A stretch of 64,000 nucleotides of DNA from Streptomyces sp. NRRL B-24484 (lineage in GTDB: Bacteria > Actinomycetota > Actinomycetes > Streptomycetales > Streptomycetaceae). A program made the position numbers and the translations under genes. Location of the stretch: contig NZ_JOAI01000031.1 of the NCBI RefSeq assembly GCF_000717715.1, positions 1 through 64,000 of the forward strand, given 5' to 3'. The stretch's first letter is position 1. Every line of letters begins with the position of its first letter. Shown here one piece after another: positions 1 through 10,502 of the stretch. The notes under the pieces are model-generated. The model searched no databases. It had not been told where the DNA came from and saw only the letters and a list, made by a program, of their open reading frames with translations.

Positions 1-2
1 AC

Positions 3-62
3 CTCAGCCCCAACGAATACGAACGGCGACACCACACCGCTAAGCTCACCCTCGCCGCGTGA
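3..62 (+). pseudogene. C-terminal tail of an IS3-like transposase (partial)
   Basis: The first in-frame codons of the window end at a TGA and give LSPNEYERRHHTAKLTLAA. An S-P-x-x-[YF]-E stretch just before the stop is the usual C-terminal signature of IS3-family transposases, so this looks like the end of an element lying to the left. It runs convergently into the GntR gene and overlaps the last 17 bases of that gene. Only 19 residues are visible, so the assignment rests on the motif alone and could be coincidental. Confidence 0.4.
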
Positions 63-891
63 CAACCAACCGCGTGTCCACCTTCACGGGCGAAGGCCCA
101 GAAGCGTCATCCGGGCCTGCAGCATGGTGAAACAGCATGGTGTCCTTGCCGGTCACATCGTAGAAGGTGTGGCTGTCGCCGTTAGTGGCCACCGTGCGCT
201 CGCGGAGCGGGTAAAAGCCGAAGAATGCCTCGGAGCGGTTGAGGATGTAGAGCTTGAACAGGCTGGACGCCCGGTGCACCCGCACCTCTACGGCCGCCGA
301 CTGGACCAGCCCGAGTTCGGCCAGCACCTCGACGGAGTGCGCGATGCCGCCAGCGTTGGTCAGCGCGATGTTACGGGCGCGTTCCCGTAGTGCTGGTTCG
401 TCCTTGAGGCCGTCGACCAGGACGGGTACGGCCATCGGCTCGTCCGTGTCCGGCAGCAGCAGCCGGACGGTGATGGACTCCGGCGCGAGGCGGCCGGACC
501 GGACCTTGTCGAGCGGTTCCTGCAATGCGTTGTGCAGCGTCTCGCTGGAGAAGCCGGCGAAGTCGAGGGTCACGTGCGGCTGCTCGAAGGCCGCTTCGAG
601 GTGAGGGTGTAGGCCCACCGGCCGGGAGGTGCGCTCCCGCACGAAGGAACCGCTGCCCTGCCGGGTCACAATCAGGCCCTTGGTGCGGAGCAGGTCGAGG
701 GCCTTATCCACGGTGCCGCGTGCCACGCCGAAGCGCTTCGCCAGCTCCGGGCCAGACGGCAGTTTGTCGCCGGCCTCGAAGCCTGGCTTCTTGGTGAGGA
801 TCGAGGCGCGCAGAGAGCTGCTGACCTGCTGGTACGGCGGGCGCGGGTCATCCGGGTCAAGGTTCAGACGGCACCCGGCCCGGTGGGTCAT
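46..891 (-). CDS. GntR family transcriptional regulator of an integrative element, ends rearranged
   Basis: A 281-residue DNA-binding regulator. Residues of about 12-80 form the GntR winged helix, including DPDDPRPPYQQV, LPSGPELAKRFGVARGTVDKAL and the wing LIVTRQGSGSFVRER. The rest resembles the ligand-binding half of the regulators found in Streptomyces pSAM2-type integrative elements (KorSA-like). The ATG at 891 is the only nearby start, but the first dozen residues are encoded by DNA that also matches the integrase gene on the other strand. The last residues run into the transposase tail instead of the helical C-terminus usual in this family. The protein may therefore be partly non-native at both ends. 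In intact elements such regulators control excision and transfer genes, none of which are visible here. Confidence 0.75.
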   Translation of the reverse strand: MTHRAGCRLNLDPDDPRPPYQQVSSSLRASILTKKPGFEAGDKLPSGPELAKRFGVARGTVDKALDLLRTKGLIVTRQGSGSFVRERTSRPVGLHPHLEAAFEQPHVTLDFAGFSSETLHNALQEPLDKVRSGRLAPESITVRLLLPDTDEPMAVPVLVDGLKDEPALRERARNIALTNAGGIAHSVEVLAELGLVQSAAVEVRVHRASSLFKLYILNRSEAFFGFYPLRERTVATNGDSHTFYDVTGKDTMLFHHAAGPDDASGPSPVKVDTRLVVTRRG

Positions 892-1527
892 CGCCCTTGC
901 GCTCGCCTGCGCCAGGGCGAGGCGCTGGGCATGAAGTGGGCCGACGTCGACCTGGATGCCGGGGTCATTCGGCTCCGTCGCAACCGGCTCCGTCCAAAGT
1001 ACGAGCACGGCTGTGGCGGGGATTGCGGCCGGAAGGCCGGTTTCTGCCGCCAGAAGGTGCAGATCCGCCGTGAGACGAAGGACACCAAGTCCCGCGCCGG
1101 CCGGCGGCCGATCCCGCTCCCGGACGAGGTGACCGACCTCTTCCGGAAGCACCGGGAGGAGCAGGAGCGCGAGCGGCAGGCCGCCCGGCAGCTCTGGGAC
1201 GACAAGGGGTACGTCTTCACCTCGCCGACCGGCCAGCCGTTGAACCCCAACACCGACTACCACGAGTGGAAGGACATCCTGGGGGCCGCCGGGGTCCGTG
1301 ATGCACGTCTCCACGATGCCCGGCACACGGCCGGCACTGTGCTGCTGGTGCTCAAGGTCCCCGAACGAGTGGTGATGGCCATCATGGGCTGGTCGTCCGT
1401 CTCGATGGTCCGGCGCTACCAGCACGTGACCGACCCCATGCTGATGGAGACGGCCGAGAAGATCGGCGGACTGCTCTGGGGGAAGGCGAGGGAGGGGCCC
1501 GCCGAGGGCGCCAGCACGCCCGACTGA
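866..1527 (+). pseudogene. Tyrosine recombinase (integrase), C-terminal catalytic half, frameshifted
   Basis: The reading frame from about 915 encodes the catalytic half of a phage/AICE-type tyrosine integrase: LRQGEALGMKWADVD around the first active-site arginine, a long insert with Cys residues, HDARHTAGT (the H-x-x-R box) and VRRYQHV with the nucleophilic tyrosine. The expected preceding stretch, RWVIALAL, is present but in another frame, so about one base is missing near 910. The whole N-terminal arm-binding domain is absent because the sequence changes into the GntR gene near 866. The gene points at the 3' end of tRNA-Ser, the normal arrangement for an element integrated at a tRNA. It is probably inactive. 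The closest relatives should be integrases of Streptomyces AICEs. Confidence 0.8.
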
Positions 1528-1553
1528 GACGAGAACTGAGACGGGATACGACG

Positions 1554-1584
1554 AAGGCCCCGACCGGAGACCGGTCGGGGCCTT
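1554..1584. terminator. Bidirectional hairpin terminator between integrase and tRNA-Ser
   Basis: A perfect 14-bp stem (AAGGCCCCGACCGG paired with its complement) with a 3-nt loop, flanked by A and T runs on either side. It sits between the converging integrase remnant and tRNA-Ser and can terminate both. Confidence 0.8.
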
Positions 1585-1607
1585 TCGTTTGCCCTGGCGG
1601 GCAGAGG

Positions 1608-1692
1608 CGGAGGATACGAGATTCGAACTCGTGAGGGGTTGCCCCCAACACGCTTTCCAAGCGTGCGCCCTAGGCCTCTAGGCGAATCCTCC
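1608..1692 (-). tRNA. tRNA-Ser (anticodon GGA)
   Basis: On the minus strand the sequence folds as a class II tRNA: acceptor GGAGGAT/ATCCTCC with discriminator G, an anticodon arm CACGC-TTGGAAA-GCGTG giving anticodon GGA, a long variable arm (TTGGGG-CAA-CCCC region) and a T-loop with GTTCGAATC. No CCA is encoded. Its 3' half is the likely attachment site of the integrative element whose remains lie immediately to the left. Confidence 0.95.
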
Positions 1693-1821
1693 GTGGGAGA
1701 GCTTAGTACATGTCGAGGGGTGCTCGCGAACCGCTATCCGCAGGTGCCCGTGCGCGGTCGCCTGCGGATCTCAGACGGGTGGGGTGGGCCACCCGGCGCC
1801 CGCGATCCGCTACTCTTGGGG

Positions 1822-1912
1822 CAGCCCCTCGTGCGGCGTCATCTCTCTGAACCCCCCCAGGGCCGGAAGGCAGCAAGGGTAGGAGGGCTCTGGCGGGTGC
1901 ACGAGGGGTCCT
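1822..1912 (+). ncRNA. ffs: Small (4.5S-type) signal recognition particle RNA
   Basis: This sequence has the diagnostic SRP helix-8 apex, GGCCGGAAGG followed by CAGCAAGG, inside a long hairpin closed by GCCCCTCGTG (from 1824) and its complement CACGAGGGG near 1900-1909. Its position just upstream of dnaX is also typical of actinobacteria. The RNA would assemble with Ffh to target membrane proteins. The ends are set from the terminal stem and could be off by a few bases. Confidence 0.9.
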
Positions 1913-1984
1913 TGCGTTCCTGGACGGCGCCCGGCCGTGCCGGGGAGGCCGCGTTTGTCGGCCCGTCCCGATATCGTCGGTGGC

Positions 1985-4201
1985 GTGTCCCTAGCCCTGT
2001 ACCGCCGCTACCGCCCCGAGACCTTCGCGGAGGTCATCGGGCAGGAGCACGTGACCGCCCCGCTCCAGCAGGCCCTGCGCAACAACCGGGTCAATCACGC
2101 GTACCTGTTCAGTGGGCCGCGCGGCTGCGGCAAGACGACCAGTGCCCGCATCCTGGCCCGCTGCCTGAACTGCGAACAGGGCCCGACGCCCACCCCCTGC
2201 GGTGAGTGCCAGTCCTGCCGCGACCTGGCGACCGGCGGCCCCGGCTCGATCGACGTGATCGAGATCGACGCCGCCTCGCACGGCGGCGTCGACGACGCGC
2301 GCGAGCTGCGCGAGCGGGCCTTCTTCGCACCGGTCCACAGCCGGTACAAGATCTTCATCCTGGACGAGGCGCACATGGTGACCTCGGCCGGCTTCAACGC
2401 CCTGCTGAAGGTCGTGGAGGAGCCGCCGGAGCACCTCAAGTTCATCTTCGCGACCACCGAGCCGGAGAAGGTGATCGGGACGATCCGGTCCCGCACCCAC
2501 CACTACCCCTTCCGCCTGGTGCCGCCCGGCACCCTGCGCGACTACCTGGCGGAGGTCTGCGGCCGCGAGGGCATCCAGGTCGAGGACTCGGTCTTCCCGC
2601 TGGTCGTCCGGGCCGGCGCCGGCTCCGTCCGCGACTCGATGTCGGTGATGGACCAGCTGCTGGCCGGCGCGGGCGAGGCCGGCGTGACCTACCAGATGGC
2701 CACCGCGCTGCTCGGCTACACCGACTCCGCCCTGCTCGACGAGGTGGTGGACGCCTTCGCCGCGCACGACGGCGCGACGGTCTTCCAGGTGGTCGACCGG
2801 GTCGTCGAGGGCGGCCACGACCCCCGCCGCTTCGTGACGGACCTGCTGGAGCGGCTGCGCGACCTGGTGATCCTCGCCACAGTGCCGGACGCCGGCGAGA
2901 AGGGCCTGATCGACGCCCCGGCCGACCGGATCGCCGTCATGCAGGCGCAGGCGGACCGCTTCGGCGCGGCCGAGCTCAGCCGGGCCGCCGACATCGTCAA
3001 CACCGGCCTCACCGAGATGCGCGGCAACGCCGCCCCCCGCCTCCAGCTGGAGCTGATCTGCGCCCGGGTGATGCTGCCCGGCGCGTACAGCGACGAGCTC
3101 TCGCTGCAGGCCCGGCTGGACAAGCTGGAGCGGCGCGCCTCGACCGGAGGCTTCCCGGCAGCCGGCTTCCCGGCGGCCGCCGCACCGATGCCGGGCATGC
3201 AGGCGCCGGCCGCCCAGGTGCCCGGCGCGCAGGCGGCGCCGGACCTTCCGGCCGCGCCCCCCGTGCCGGCGGTGGCGATGCCGCAGGCCGTCCCGCAGCA
3301 GCCCGCCGCGGAGGCCCCGGCCGCTCCCGCCCCGGTCGCACCGGCTGCCGCGCCCGCCCAGGCAGGGCCCCCGGCCCCCGGTGCCTGGCCGATCCCGCGC
3401 AGCTTCCCCGCCGCCGGCCAGGCCCCCGGTCAGGCACCCGCCCAGCCCGCGCAGCCGTCCGCGCCCCCGCAGGCCCCGGCGCCCACCGCGCCGGTGGCCC
3501 CGTCCGCCCCGGCTCCGGCAGCCCCCGCGGCGGCCGGCGCCCCCTCGGCCGCCGCGCAGCAGGGCGCCGCCCAGATCCGCCAGATGTGGCCGCAGATCCT
3601 GGAGGCGGTGAAGAACCGCCGCCGCTTCACCTGGATCCTGCTCAGCCAGAACGGCCAGGTGGCCGGCTTCGACGGCAACGTGCTGCAGGTCTCCTTCATC
3701 AACGCCGGCGCCCGCGACAGCTTCGTGAGCAGCAACAGCGACGAGGTGCTGCGCCAGGCGCTGGCGGACGCGCTCGGCGTGGACTGGCGGGTCGAGTGCA
3801 TCGTGGACCCGTCCGGCGGGGCCGCGGCGCCCGCCGCGCCGGCACCGGGCGGAGGCGGCGCCGGCGGTTGGGGCGCACCGCAGCGCCCCGCGACCCCGGC
3901 TCCGGCCGCGCAGCCGCTCCAGCCCCAGCCGGCGGCCCCGCCGCAGGCCGCGGCCCCGCAGCCGGCGGCCCCGGTGCAGCCGCAGCGTCCGGCCCCGCAG
4001 GCCGCGGCCCAGCAGCCGCCGTCCGCCCCGCCGCAGGCCGCGGGCGGGTACCAGGCGCCGCAGCCGCCGCCGGTCGCGCCGGAGGACGACATCGCCGAGG
4101 ACGACGACCCTGACCTGACCGAGGAGGCCTTCTCCGGGCAGGAACTGATCATCCGTGAGCTCGGGGCGACCGTCCTGGAGGAGATCCACCACAACGGCTG
4201 A
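1985..4201 (+). CDS. dnaX: DNA polymerase III subunit gamma/tau
   Basis: Clamp-loader ATPase of the replicative polymerase. The GTG at 1985 gives [19 protein letters not shown], the conserved DnaX N-terminus; the longer in-frame ATG at 1937 would add 16 unconserved residues. Visible motifs are the Walker [12 protein letters not shown], four zinc-binding cysteines (C-x2-C, C-x2-C around CGECQSC), the Walker B DEAH, and the sensor region SRTHHYPF. From about residue 390 the protein becomes a very long Ala/Pro/Gln-rich linker, interrupted by a folded patch ([20 protein letters not shown]) that fits tau domain V. The length (738 residues) is normal for streptomycetes. It is followed by ybaB and recR, the arrangement seen in most bacteria. 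Confidence 0.95.
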   Translation: MSLALYRRYRPETFAEVIGQEHVTAPLQQALRNNRVNHAYLFSGPRGCGKTTSARILARCLNCEQGPTPTPCGECQSCRDLATGGPGSIDVIEIDAASHGGVDDARELRERAFFAPVHSRYKIFILDEAHMVTSAGFNALLKVVEEPPEHLKFIFATTEPEKVIGTIRSRTHHYPFRLVPPGTLRDYLAEVCGREGIQVEDSVFPLVVRAGAGSVRDSMSVMDQLLAGAGEAGVTYQMATALLGYTDSALLDEVVDAFAAHDGATVFQVVDRVVEGGHDPRRFVTDLLERLRDLVILATVPDAGEKGLIDAPADRIAVMQAQADRFGAAELSRAADIVNTGLTEMRGNAAPRLQLELICARVMLPGAYSDELSLQARLDKLERRASTGGFPAAGFPAAAAPMPGMQAPAAQVPGAQAAPDLPAAPPVPAVAMPQAVPQQPAAEAPAAPAPVAPAAAPAQAGPPAPGAWPIPRSFPAAGQAPGQAPAQPAQPSAPPQAPAPTAPVAPSAPAPAAPAAAGAPSAAAQQGAAQIRQMWPQILEAVKNRRRFTWILLSQNGQVAGFDGNVLQVSFINAGARDSFVSSNSDEVLRQALADALGVDWRVECIVDPSGGAAAPAAPAPGGGGAGGWGAPQRPATPAPAAQPLQPQPAAPPQAAAPQPAAPVQPQRPAPQAAAQQPPSAPPQAAGGYQAPQPPPVAPEDDIAEDDDPDLTEEAFSGQELIIRELGATVLEEIHHNG

Positions 4202-4344
4202 GCCGCACCGTCCGGGCCGGCCGCCGACCGCGTCCGGATCGGTCCGAGGCCGCCGGTCGGCCGGGCGGGACGGGTCGGCCCCGGGGGCCGTCCGGGCCGC
4301 GTAGGCTCGGGGACGACGATGTCGTACAGGACAGGAGATGTGCC

Positions 4345-4683
4345 GTGTTCCCTGGTGGCCAGCCCAACATGCAGCAGCTGCTGAAGCAGGCGCAGAAGAT
4401 GCAGGAGGAGCTCGGCAAGGTCCAGAAGGAGCTGGCCGAGACCCACGTGAGCGGTTCGGCGGGCGGCGGTCTGGTCGAGGCGACCGTGACGGGCTCCGGC
4501 GAGCTGGTCGCGCTGGCGATCGCGCCGGCCGCGGTCGACCCGGAGGACACCGAGACCCTGGCCGACCTGGTGCTGGCCGCCGTGCGGGACGCCAACGCGG
4601 CGGCCCAGAAGCTGCAGGCCGAGCGGATGGGCCCGCTGACCCAGGGCCTGGGCGGCGGCGGCATCCCCGGCCTCCCGTTCTGA
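4345..4683 (+). CDS. YbaB/EbfC family nucleoid-associated protein
   Basis: A small (112-residue) DNA-binding protein. [22 protein letters not shown] begins a long amphipathic helix, followed by the YbaB fold core with [16 protein letters not shown] and a terminal [12 protein letters not shown] tail typical of the actinobacterial members. The GTG start has an AGGAG seven bases upstream. It lies between dnaX and recR, as in most bacteria, where the protein binds DNA as a dimer. A role in recombination or nucleoid organisation is known for the family but nothing here narrows it. Confidence 0.93.
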   Translation: MFPGGQPNMQQLLKQAQKMQEELGKVQKELAETHVSGSAGGGLVEATVTGSGELVALAIAPAAVDPEDTETLADLVLAAVRDANAAAQKLQAERMGPLTQGLGGGGIPGLPF

Positions 4684-4939
4684 CCCCCGGCGCCTGCTGA
4701 CCGGGCCCGGACGGGCACGGCCGGGACGCTGCCGCGGCTGCCCGCCGGGCGCGCGGTGCACGGCGGGTGGCGCTCCGGTCGCGTGCCGTGTGCCGACACG
4801 CGCCGGTGCTGTGTGATTTATGGGTGAGTCGGGCGCCGGACGGTGTGTCCGGCGCCCGACCGTTGGATGATGGCACCGGAGCGACGGGCACCGGAGCACT
4901 GGGTTCCGGGCCGTGGCCCCGGCCGAAGGAAGGCGTGAC

Positions 4940-5539
4940 GTGTACGAGGGCGTGGTTCAGGACCTGATCGACGAACTGGGCAGACTGCCCGGCGTCGGGC
5001 CCAAGAGCGCCCAGCGGATCGCCTTCCACGTGCTGCAGGCCGACCCGGTGGACGTCCGGCGGCTGGCCGGCGCGCTGATGCAGGTGAAGGAGAAGGTCCG
5101 GTTCTGCGCGGTCTGCGGCAACGTCGCGGAGTCCGAGCAGTGCCGGGTCTGTCTGGATCCGCGCCGCGACCTCACGGTGATCTGCGTGGTCGAGGAGCCG
5201 AAGGACGTGGTGGCGATCGAGCGGACGCGCGAGTTCCGCGGCCGCTACCACGTGCTGGGCGGCGCGATCAGCCCGATCGAGGGCGTCGGCCCGGACGACC
5301 TGCGGATCCGGGAGCTGATGACCCGGCTCGCCGACGGCACGGTCACCGAGCTGATCCTCGCCACCGACCCCAATCTGGAGGGGGAGGCGACCGCCACCTA
5401 CCTGGCCCGGCTCTGCAAGCCGATGGGCCTGAAGGTGACCCGGCTGGCGAGCGGCCTGCCCGTCGGCGGGGACCTGGAGTACGCCGACGAGGTCACCCTC
5501 GGCCGGGCCTTCGAAGGGAGACGACTGCTCGATGTCTGA
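4940..5539 (+). CDS. recR: Recombination mediator protein RecR
   Basis: The protein acts in RecFOR-type loading of RecA at gaps. The order is helix-hairpin-helix ([18 protein letters not shown]), a four-cysteine zinc finger (C-x2-C...C-x2-C within [17 protein letters not shown]), then the Toprim domain ([14 protein letters not shown] to [15 protein letters not shown]) and the Walker-like C-terminus. The GTG at 4940, with GAAGGAAGG just upstream, gives the standard 199 residues; the ATG at 4913 would add nine unconserved residues. The gene overlaps the next one by eight bases. Confidence 0.95.
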   Translation: MYEGVVQDLIDELGRLPGVGPKSAQRIAFHVLQADPVDVRRLAGALMQVKEKVRFCAVCGNVAESEQCRVCLDPRRDLTVICVVEEPKDVVAIERTREFRGRYHVLGGAISPIEGVGPDDLRIRELMTRLADGTVTELILATDPNLEGEATATYLARLCKPMGLKVTRLASGLPVGGDLEYADEVTLGRAFEGRRLLDV

Positions 5540-6173
5540 CCACAGGGACACCGCCCACACCAGCGAGCCCGACGACTTCGCCGTGCAGATCGCCGACTCG
5601 GTGGGGAGCTTCGTGCTCGCCGTCACCGAGGTGGCCAAGGGCGACGAGCCGGGCAGCGCGATCTCGCTGCTGCTGCTGGAGGTCTCGCAGCTGCTGCTGG
5701 CAGGCGGCCGGCTGGGGGCGATCGAGGACGTCGTGCCGGAGGACCGCTTCGAGCCGGACACCGGGCCGGAGCCGGACGGCGTGGAGCTGCGCGAGCGGCT
5801 CGCCGAGCTGCTGGCGCCGATCGACGTCTACCACGAGGTCTTCGACCCGTACGGGCCGCCGGAGAAGCCGAGCGCCTTCCGGATCTCGGACGACCTGGCG
5901 GGCGTGGTCGCCGAGCTGCGGCACGGCCTGGTGCACTACCGGGAGGGCCGGGTCAGCGAGGCGCTGTGGTGGTGGCAGTTCTCGTACCTGTCCAACTGGG
6001 GCTCGACCTGCACCGCGGTGCTGCGGGCGCTGCAGTCGCTGATCGCGCACGTCCGGCTGGACAGCCCGATCGGTGCGGCCGTGGACGGCGCGGACACCGA
6101 CCAGGACGGGCTCACCGACGAGCAGCTGGAGCAGCAGGCCGGCGACCTGATGGCCGCCGAACTCGGGCTGTGA
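5532..6173 (+). CDS. DUF5063 domain-containing protein
   Basis: A 213-residue acidic cytoplasmic protein with no signal or membrane segment. It matches the DUF5063 family as I recall it, including the aromatic stretch [25 protein letters not shown]. It starts inside the recR stop region (ATG eight bases before the end of recR), so it is translationally coupled to recR. The family regularly follows recR in streptomycetes, but its function is unknown. It is followed by a strong terminator, making it the last gene of the dnaX-recR transcript. Confidence 0.85.
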   Translation: MSDHRDTAHTSEPDDFAVQIADSVGSFVLAVTEVAKGDEPGSAISLLLLEVSQLLLAGGRLGAIEDVVPEDRFEPDTGPEPDGVELRERLAELLAPIDVYHEVFDPYGPPEKPSAFRISDDLAGVVAELRHGLVHYREGRVSEALWWWQFSYLSNWGSTCTAVLRALQSLIAHVRLDSPIGAAVDGADTDQDGLTDEQLEQQAGDLMAAELGL

Positions 6174-6202
6174 CGAAGGTTCCACCGAATCTCCACAACG
6201 TG

Positions 6203-6238
6203 AAATCCGGGGTCGGGCACCAGCCCGGCCCCGGATTT
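6203..6238 (+). terminator. Terminator after the recR operon
   Basis: A 16-bp stem (AAATCCGGGG...CCCCGGATTT with one G-T pair) closed by an ACCA loop and followed by TTTTC, placed 30 bases after the DUF5063 stop. Confidence 0.85.
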
Positions 6239-6411
6239 TCTTTCGGCGGGCGGCTCCCGGCCCGCAGACCTGCCTGTTCCCGGTGCTCACCAGGCGATAT
6301 GGTCGTCTCGTCATATGGATGGCTCCGGTCGCCCGCGCCCCGCTCGATAGACTGGCCGCGACCGCAGAAGGGGGCCACCACCCCCGAAACGACACAAGTC
6401 GAGGAGCGCAC

Positions 6412-7692
<1,281 letters not shown>

Positions 7693-7698
7693 CGCACC

Positions 7699-7748
7699 GG
7701 ACGGGCCGGGGCACCCACCGCGGTGTCCCGGCCCGTCCGCCTGCGGCG
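7699..7748 (+). terminator. Terminator after aspartokinase
   Basis: An inverted repeat with about 15 paired bases (GGACGGGCCGGG arm and its complement) starts seven bases after the aspartokinase stop codon. Confidence 0.75.
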
Positions 7749-7916
7749 GCCGGGCCCGTCGGCCCGCGATCGGGGCGCACCGTCACGGTTTCTCCCGATC
7801 CTTCCGAGACAATCCGTCAGAATCACCCGTTGTCCCGCTGGAGCGGGCTCCGGTCGGTACGGAAGAATGGCAGGCCGTCCGGGCAACCATGACGGGGGAT
7901 CGAGTGTCCAACAGGC

Positions 7917-8513
7917 GTGTCGAACGTGATCGAAGCGGTGCCGGTGGTGTCGCTGCCGCTGCCGGTGCGCCGGTCGGCAGCTAGTCGGATGGGCTCGGCC
8001 GCGGCGGCGGACGCGACAGGGGCCAGCGTCGACCAGCTCACCGAGACGTACCAGGCCCATTACCGGTCCTTGCTGCGCCTGGCCGCGCTCCTGCTCGACG
8101 ACCTCTCCTCCTGCGAGGACGTCGTCCAGGAGGCGTTCATCCGGGTGCACGCCGCCCGGCGGCGGGTGCGCGAACCCGAGAAGACCCTCGCCTACCTGCG
8201 GCAGACCGTCGTCAACCTGTCCCGCTCGACCCTGCGTCGACGCATCCTCGGCCTGCGTCTCCTGCCCAAGCCCATGCCTGACATGGCCAGTGCAGAAGAA
8301 GGGGCCTACGATGCGCTGGAGCGCGATCAGCTGAGGACCGCGCTGCGGGGACTGCAGCGCCGTCAGCGGGAGGTGCTCGTGCTGCGCTACTACGCGGATC
8401 TGACGGAGGCCCAGGTCGCCGAGGTGCTCGGCGTCTCCGTCGGCTCGGTGAAGGCGTACGGCTCCCGCGGACTGGCCGCGCTGCGCGTCACGATGGAGGG
8501 CGGCCATGACTGA
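7917..8513 (+). CDS. SigE-family RNA polymerase sigma factor
   Basis: A 198-residue ECF-type sigma factor. After a variable N-terminal 40 residues it has region 2 (YQAHYRSLLRLAALLLDDLSSCEDVVQEAFIRVHAA) and region 4 with the helix-turn-helix (ALRGLQRRQREVLVLRYYADLTEAQVAEVLGVSVGSVKAYGSRGLAALR). The YGSRGL ending is characteristic of the streptomycete SigE-like group. The start is uncertain: GTG at 7917 is used, but GTG 7929 and ATG 7989 are also possible. It overlaps the next gene in ATGACTGA, so the downstream membrane protein is probably its partner. Confidence 0.88.
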   Translation: MSNVIEAVPVVSLPLPVRRSAASRMGSAAAADATGASVDQLTETYQAHYRSLLRLAALLLDDLSSCEDVVQEAFIRVHAARRRVREPEKTLAYLRQTVVNLSRSTLRRRILGLRLLPKPMPDMASAEEGAYDALERDQLRTALRGLQRRQREVLVLRYYADLTEAQVAEVLGVSVGSVKAYGSRGLAALRVTMEGGHD

Positions 8514-9531
8514 CGATCAGCCGGGCGACGCCCGCGCCGAGCACGAGCTGCGGACCCTCCTGCACCGGGCGGTGTCCTCCGTCGAACCCGATCCGACCGC
8601 CCTCGGCCGGATCCGGCACGGCGTGCCCCGCCGCCGCGCCCGCCGCCGGAACGCCTGGACGGGCGCCGTCGCCGCCACCCTGATCGCCGCGGCCGCCGTC
8701 CCCACCCTGCACGCCGTCCGGCCGTTCGACCTCTCCGGCGGCCCCACCGCCGGCAGCGCCGACACGCAGGGCGTCGACCGCACCCCGCGCGCCACCCGCG
8801 GCTCCACGGGCGGTCCGCGCACCGCCCCGCTCCCCGCCCAGCCGGACGGGCGGCCCACCCCGTCCACCGGCGCGGGCGGCAGCGCCGCCGCCGTCGACCC
8901 GGGCAGCACCGCCGCGAGCACGCCCGTCTCCGTCCCCGCCTGCCTGCGGACCGACCTCGGCCGCGCCACCACCCACCTGGACCCGGTCGACAGCGCGGGC
9001 AGCACCTACGGCTGGTTCACCGTCCGCAACACCTCGGCCCGCAGCTGCGGGGTGACCGGGCCCGGCACCGTCGCCGCCACCGCCGGCGGCCCCGCCGACC
9101 AGACTCGGATCAAGGTCGTCGACCACATCGCGGGTGACCCGGCCACCGCCCTGCCCGCCCCCGGCCCGGCCGGCCTGCCGATCGTGCTCGGCCCCGGCGA
9201 GGGGTACCGGGTGCGGTTCGGCTGGGTGCCCGAGGGCGCCTGCCCGAGCAGCGCCCCCAGGGCCGCCGTTGCCGCACCCGGGCCCACCGCCACCGCCACG
9301 GCCGGCAACCCCCCGGTCGTGCCCGCCGCCGCCACGGCGGACCCCAGCCCCAGCCCGACGCCCACCGCCGACCCGCCGAGCGTCACCGTCGCCCACACGC
9401 CGGTCGGCGGCGACCCGACGGCGGCCAGCACCGTGATCACCGGAAGCTGCGGCGGCACCGTCTACCGCGCCGCCCCGGAAGCCGTCCCGGTCGAGTCCCC
9501 GACGGCCCTCGCCACCCCGGGCCCGAGCTAG
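8506..9531 (+). CDS. Putative membrane-anchored protein coupled to the sigma factor
   Basis: A 341-residue protein with a cytoplasmic N-terminus of about 45 residues, one membrane helix (AWTGAVAATLIAAAAVPTLHAV), a low-complexity Thr/Pro/Gly linker, and an extracytoplasmic domain. That domain begins at PACLRTDLGRATTHLDPV and contains paired cysteines (C-L-R-T, SCGVTGPGTV, GACPSSAP, SCGGTV). The domain layout recalls DUF4232-type proteins. Because the start overlaps the sigma-factor stop and the N-terminus is cytoplasmic, it may be the anti-sigma factor. No zinc-binding HxxxCxxC motif is present, so this role is an inference. Codon usage is as biased as in its neighbours. Confidence 0.75.
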   Translation: MTDDQPGDARAEHELRTLLHRAVSSVEPDPTALGRIRHGVPRRRARRRNAWTGAVAATLIAAAAVPTLHAVRPFDLSGGPTAGSADTQGVDRTPRATRGSTGGPRTAPLPAQPDGRPTPSTGAGGSAAAVDPGSTAASTPVSVPACLRTDLGRATTHLDPVDSAGSTYGWFTVRNTSARSCGVTGPGTVAATAGGPADQTRIKVVDHIAGDPATALPAPGPAGLPIVLGPGEGYRVRFGWVPEGACPSSAPRAAVAAPGPTATATAGNPPVVPAAATADPSPSPTPTADPPSVTVAHTPVGGDPTAASTVITGSCGGTVYRAAPEAVPVESPTALATPGPS

Positions 9532-9691
9532 CGCGCGTCTCCACGGCGACGGGTGCCACGGAGGTGCCCCCACGCGCCCCTGGACCGACTCCGGACGCCC
9601 GGGGCCACGGGCAGCCGCGTGACGTGCGTGCGGCGCGCCGCGGATGCGGGGGACACCCCGGTCGCAGGGGCTGCCGTAGGAGGCGGTTACC

Positions 9692-10477
9692 GTGGTGGGT
9701 GTGTACCGGTTTCTCCTGACTCCGCGGTGGATCGCCGCCACGGCCGTCGGCGTGGTCGCCATCGTGGTCTGCCTGCTGCTCGGCACCTGGCAGCTCGGCC
9801 GCTTCGAGTCCCGGGTCGACTCCCACCGGAACACCGGCGCGTCCGCCGCGGCCCGGGCGTCCGCCGCCGTCCCGCTCGGCGAGGTGCTCACCGCCGGCCG
9901 GCCCGAGGTCGGCACCGACACCGTCGGCCGGGCGGTCACCGTCACCGGCAGCTACGACACCGCCCACCAGCTCCTGGTGCCCGGCCGAGCCCTCGACGGA
10001 CGGCAGGGCTACTACGTCCTCACCCCGCTGCGCACCGCCGACGGGCGGGCCGCCGCGGTCGTCCGCGGCTGGGCGCCGGGCGACCCGGCCGCCGGCGCGT
10101 CCGTCCCGGCGGCCCCCGCCGGGGAGGTCACCGTCGCCGGCCGGCTCCAGGCCCCGGAGAACAGCGGCAGCGGCGGCGCCGTCGCCGGCGGCCTGCCCGC
10201 CGGCCAGCTCGGCACCATCAGCCCGGCCACCCTCATCAACGTGCTGCCGTACCCCGTCTACGACGGCTGGATCGCCGCCGACCGGGTGCCGGGCCCGCTG
10301 ACCGCGGTACCCACCGTCGAGCCGCAGGGCGGCAACGGCCTCACCCTGCGCGCCTTCCAGAACCTCGGCTACACGCTGGAGTGGTTCGTCTTCGCCGGCT
10401 TCGTGGTCTTCATGTGGTTCCGCCTCGTGCGTCGCGAGGCGGAGGCCGCCCAGGACCGGGCCCTCGGGCTCGTCTGA
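9692..10477 (+). CDS. SURF1 family protein (cytochrome oxidase assembly)
   Basis: A 261-residue protein with the SURF1 layout. It has an N-terminal membrane helix after YRFLLTPRW (IAATAVGVVAIVVCLLLGTWQLGRFE), a large extracytoplasmic loop with GYYVLTPLRTADGRAAAVVRGW and TLINVLPYPVYDGWIA, and a C-terminal helix (LEWFVFAGFVVFMWFRLVRR). SURF1 proteins help insert haem into cytochrome c oxidase. The GTG at 9692 sits eight bases after TAGGAGG, a better spacing than the GTG at 9701. No oxidase gene is in the window. Confidence 0.9.
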   Translation: MVGVYRFLLTPRWIAATAVGVVAIVVCLLLGTWQLGRFESRVDSHRNTGASAAARASAAVPLGEVLTAGRPEVGTDTVGRAVTVTGSYDTAHQLLVPGRALDGRQGYYVLTPLRTADGRAAAVVRGWAPGDPAAGASVPAAPAGEVTVAGRLQAPENSGSGGAVAGGLPAGQLGTISPATLINVLPYPVYDGWIAADRVPGPLTAVPTVEPQGGNGLTLRAFQNLGYTLEWFVFAGFVVFMWFRLVRREAEAAQDRALGLV

Positions 10478-10502
10478 GCCGGGGGCCCGGTGGCCCGGAC
10501 GG

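Noticed and set aside
1991..5761. A minus-strand open frame of 1256 codons across dnaX, ybaB and recR
   Set aside because: It is antisense to three well-supported genes and consists of low-complexity Arg/Gly/Ala stretches; it is a by-product of GC-rich codon bias.
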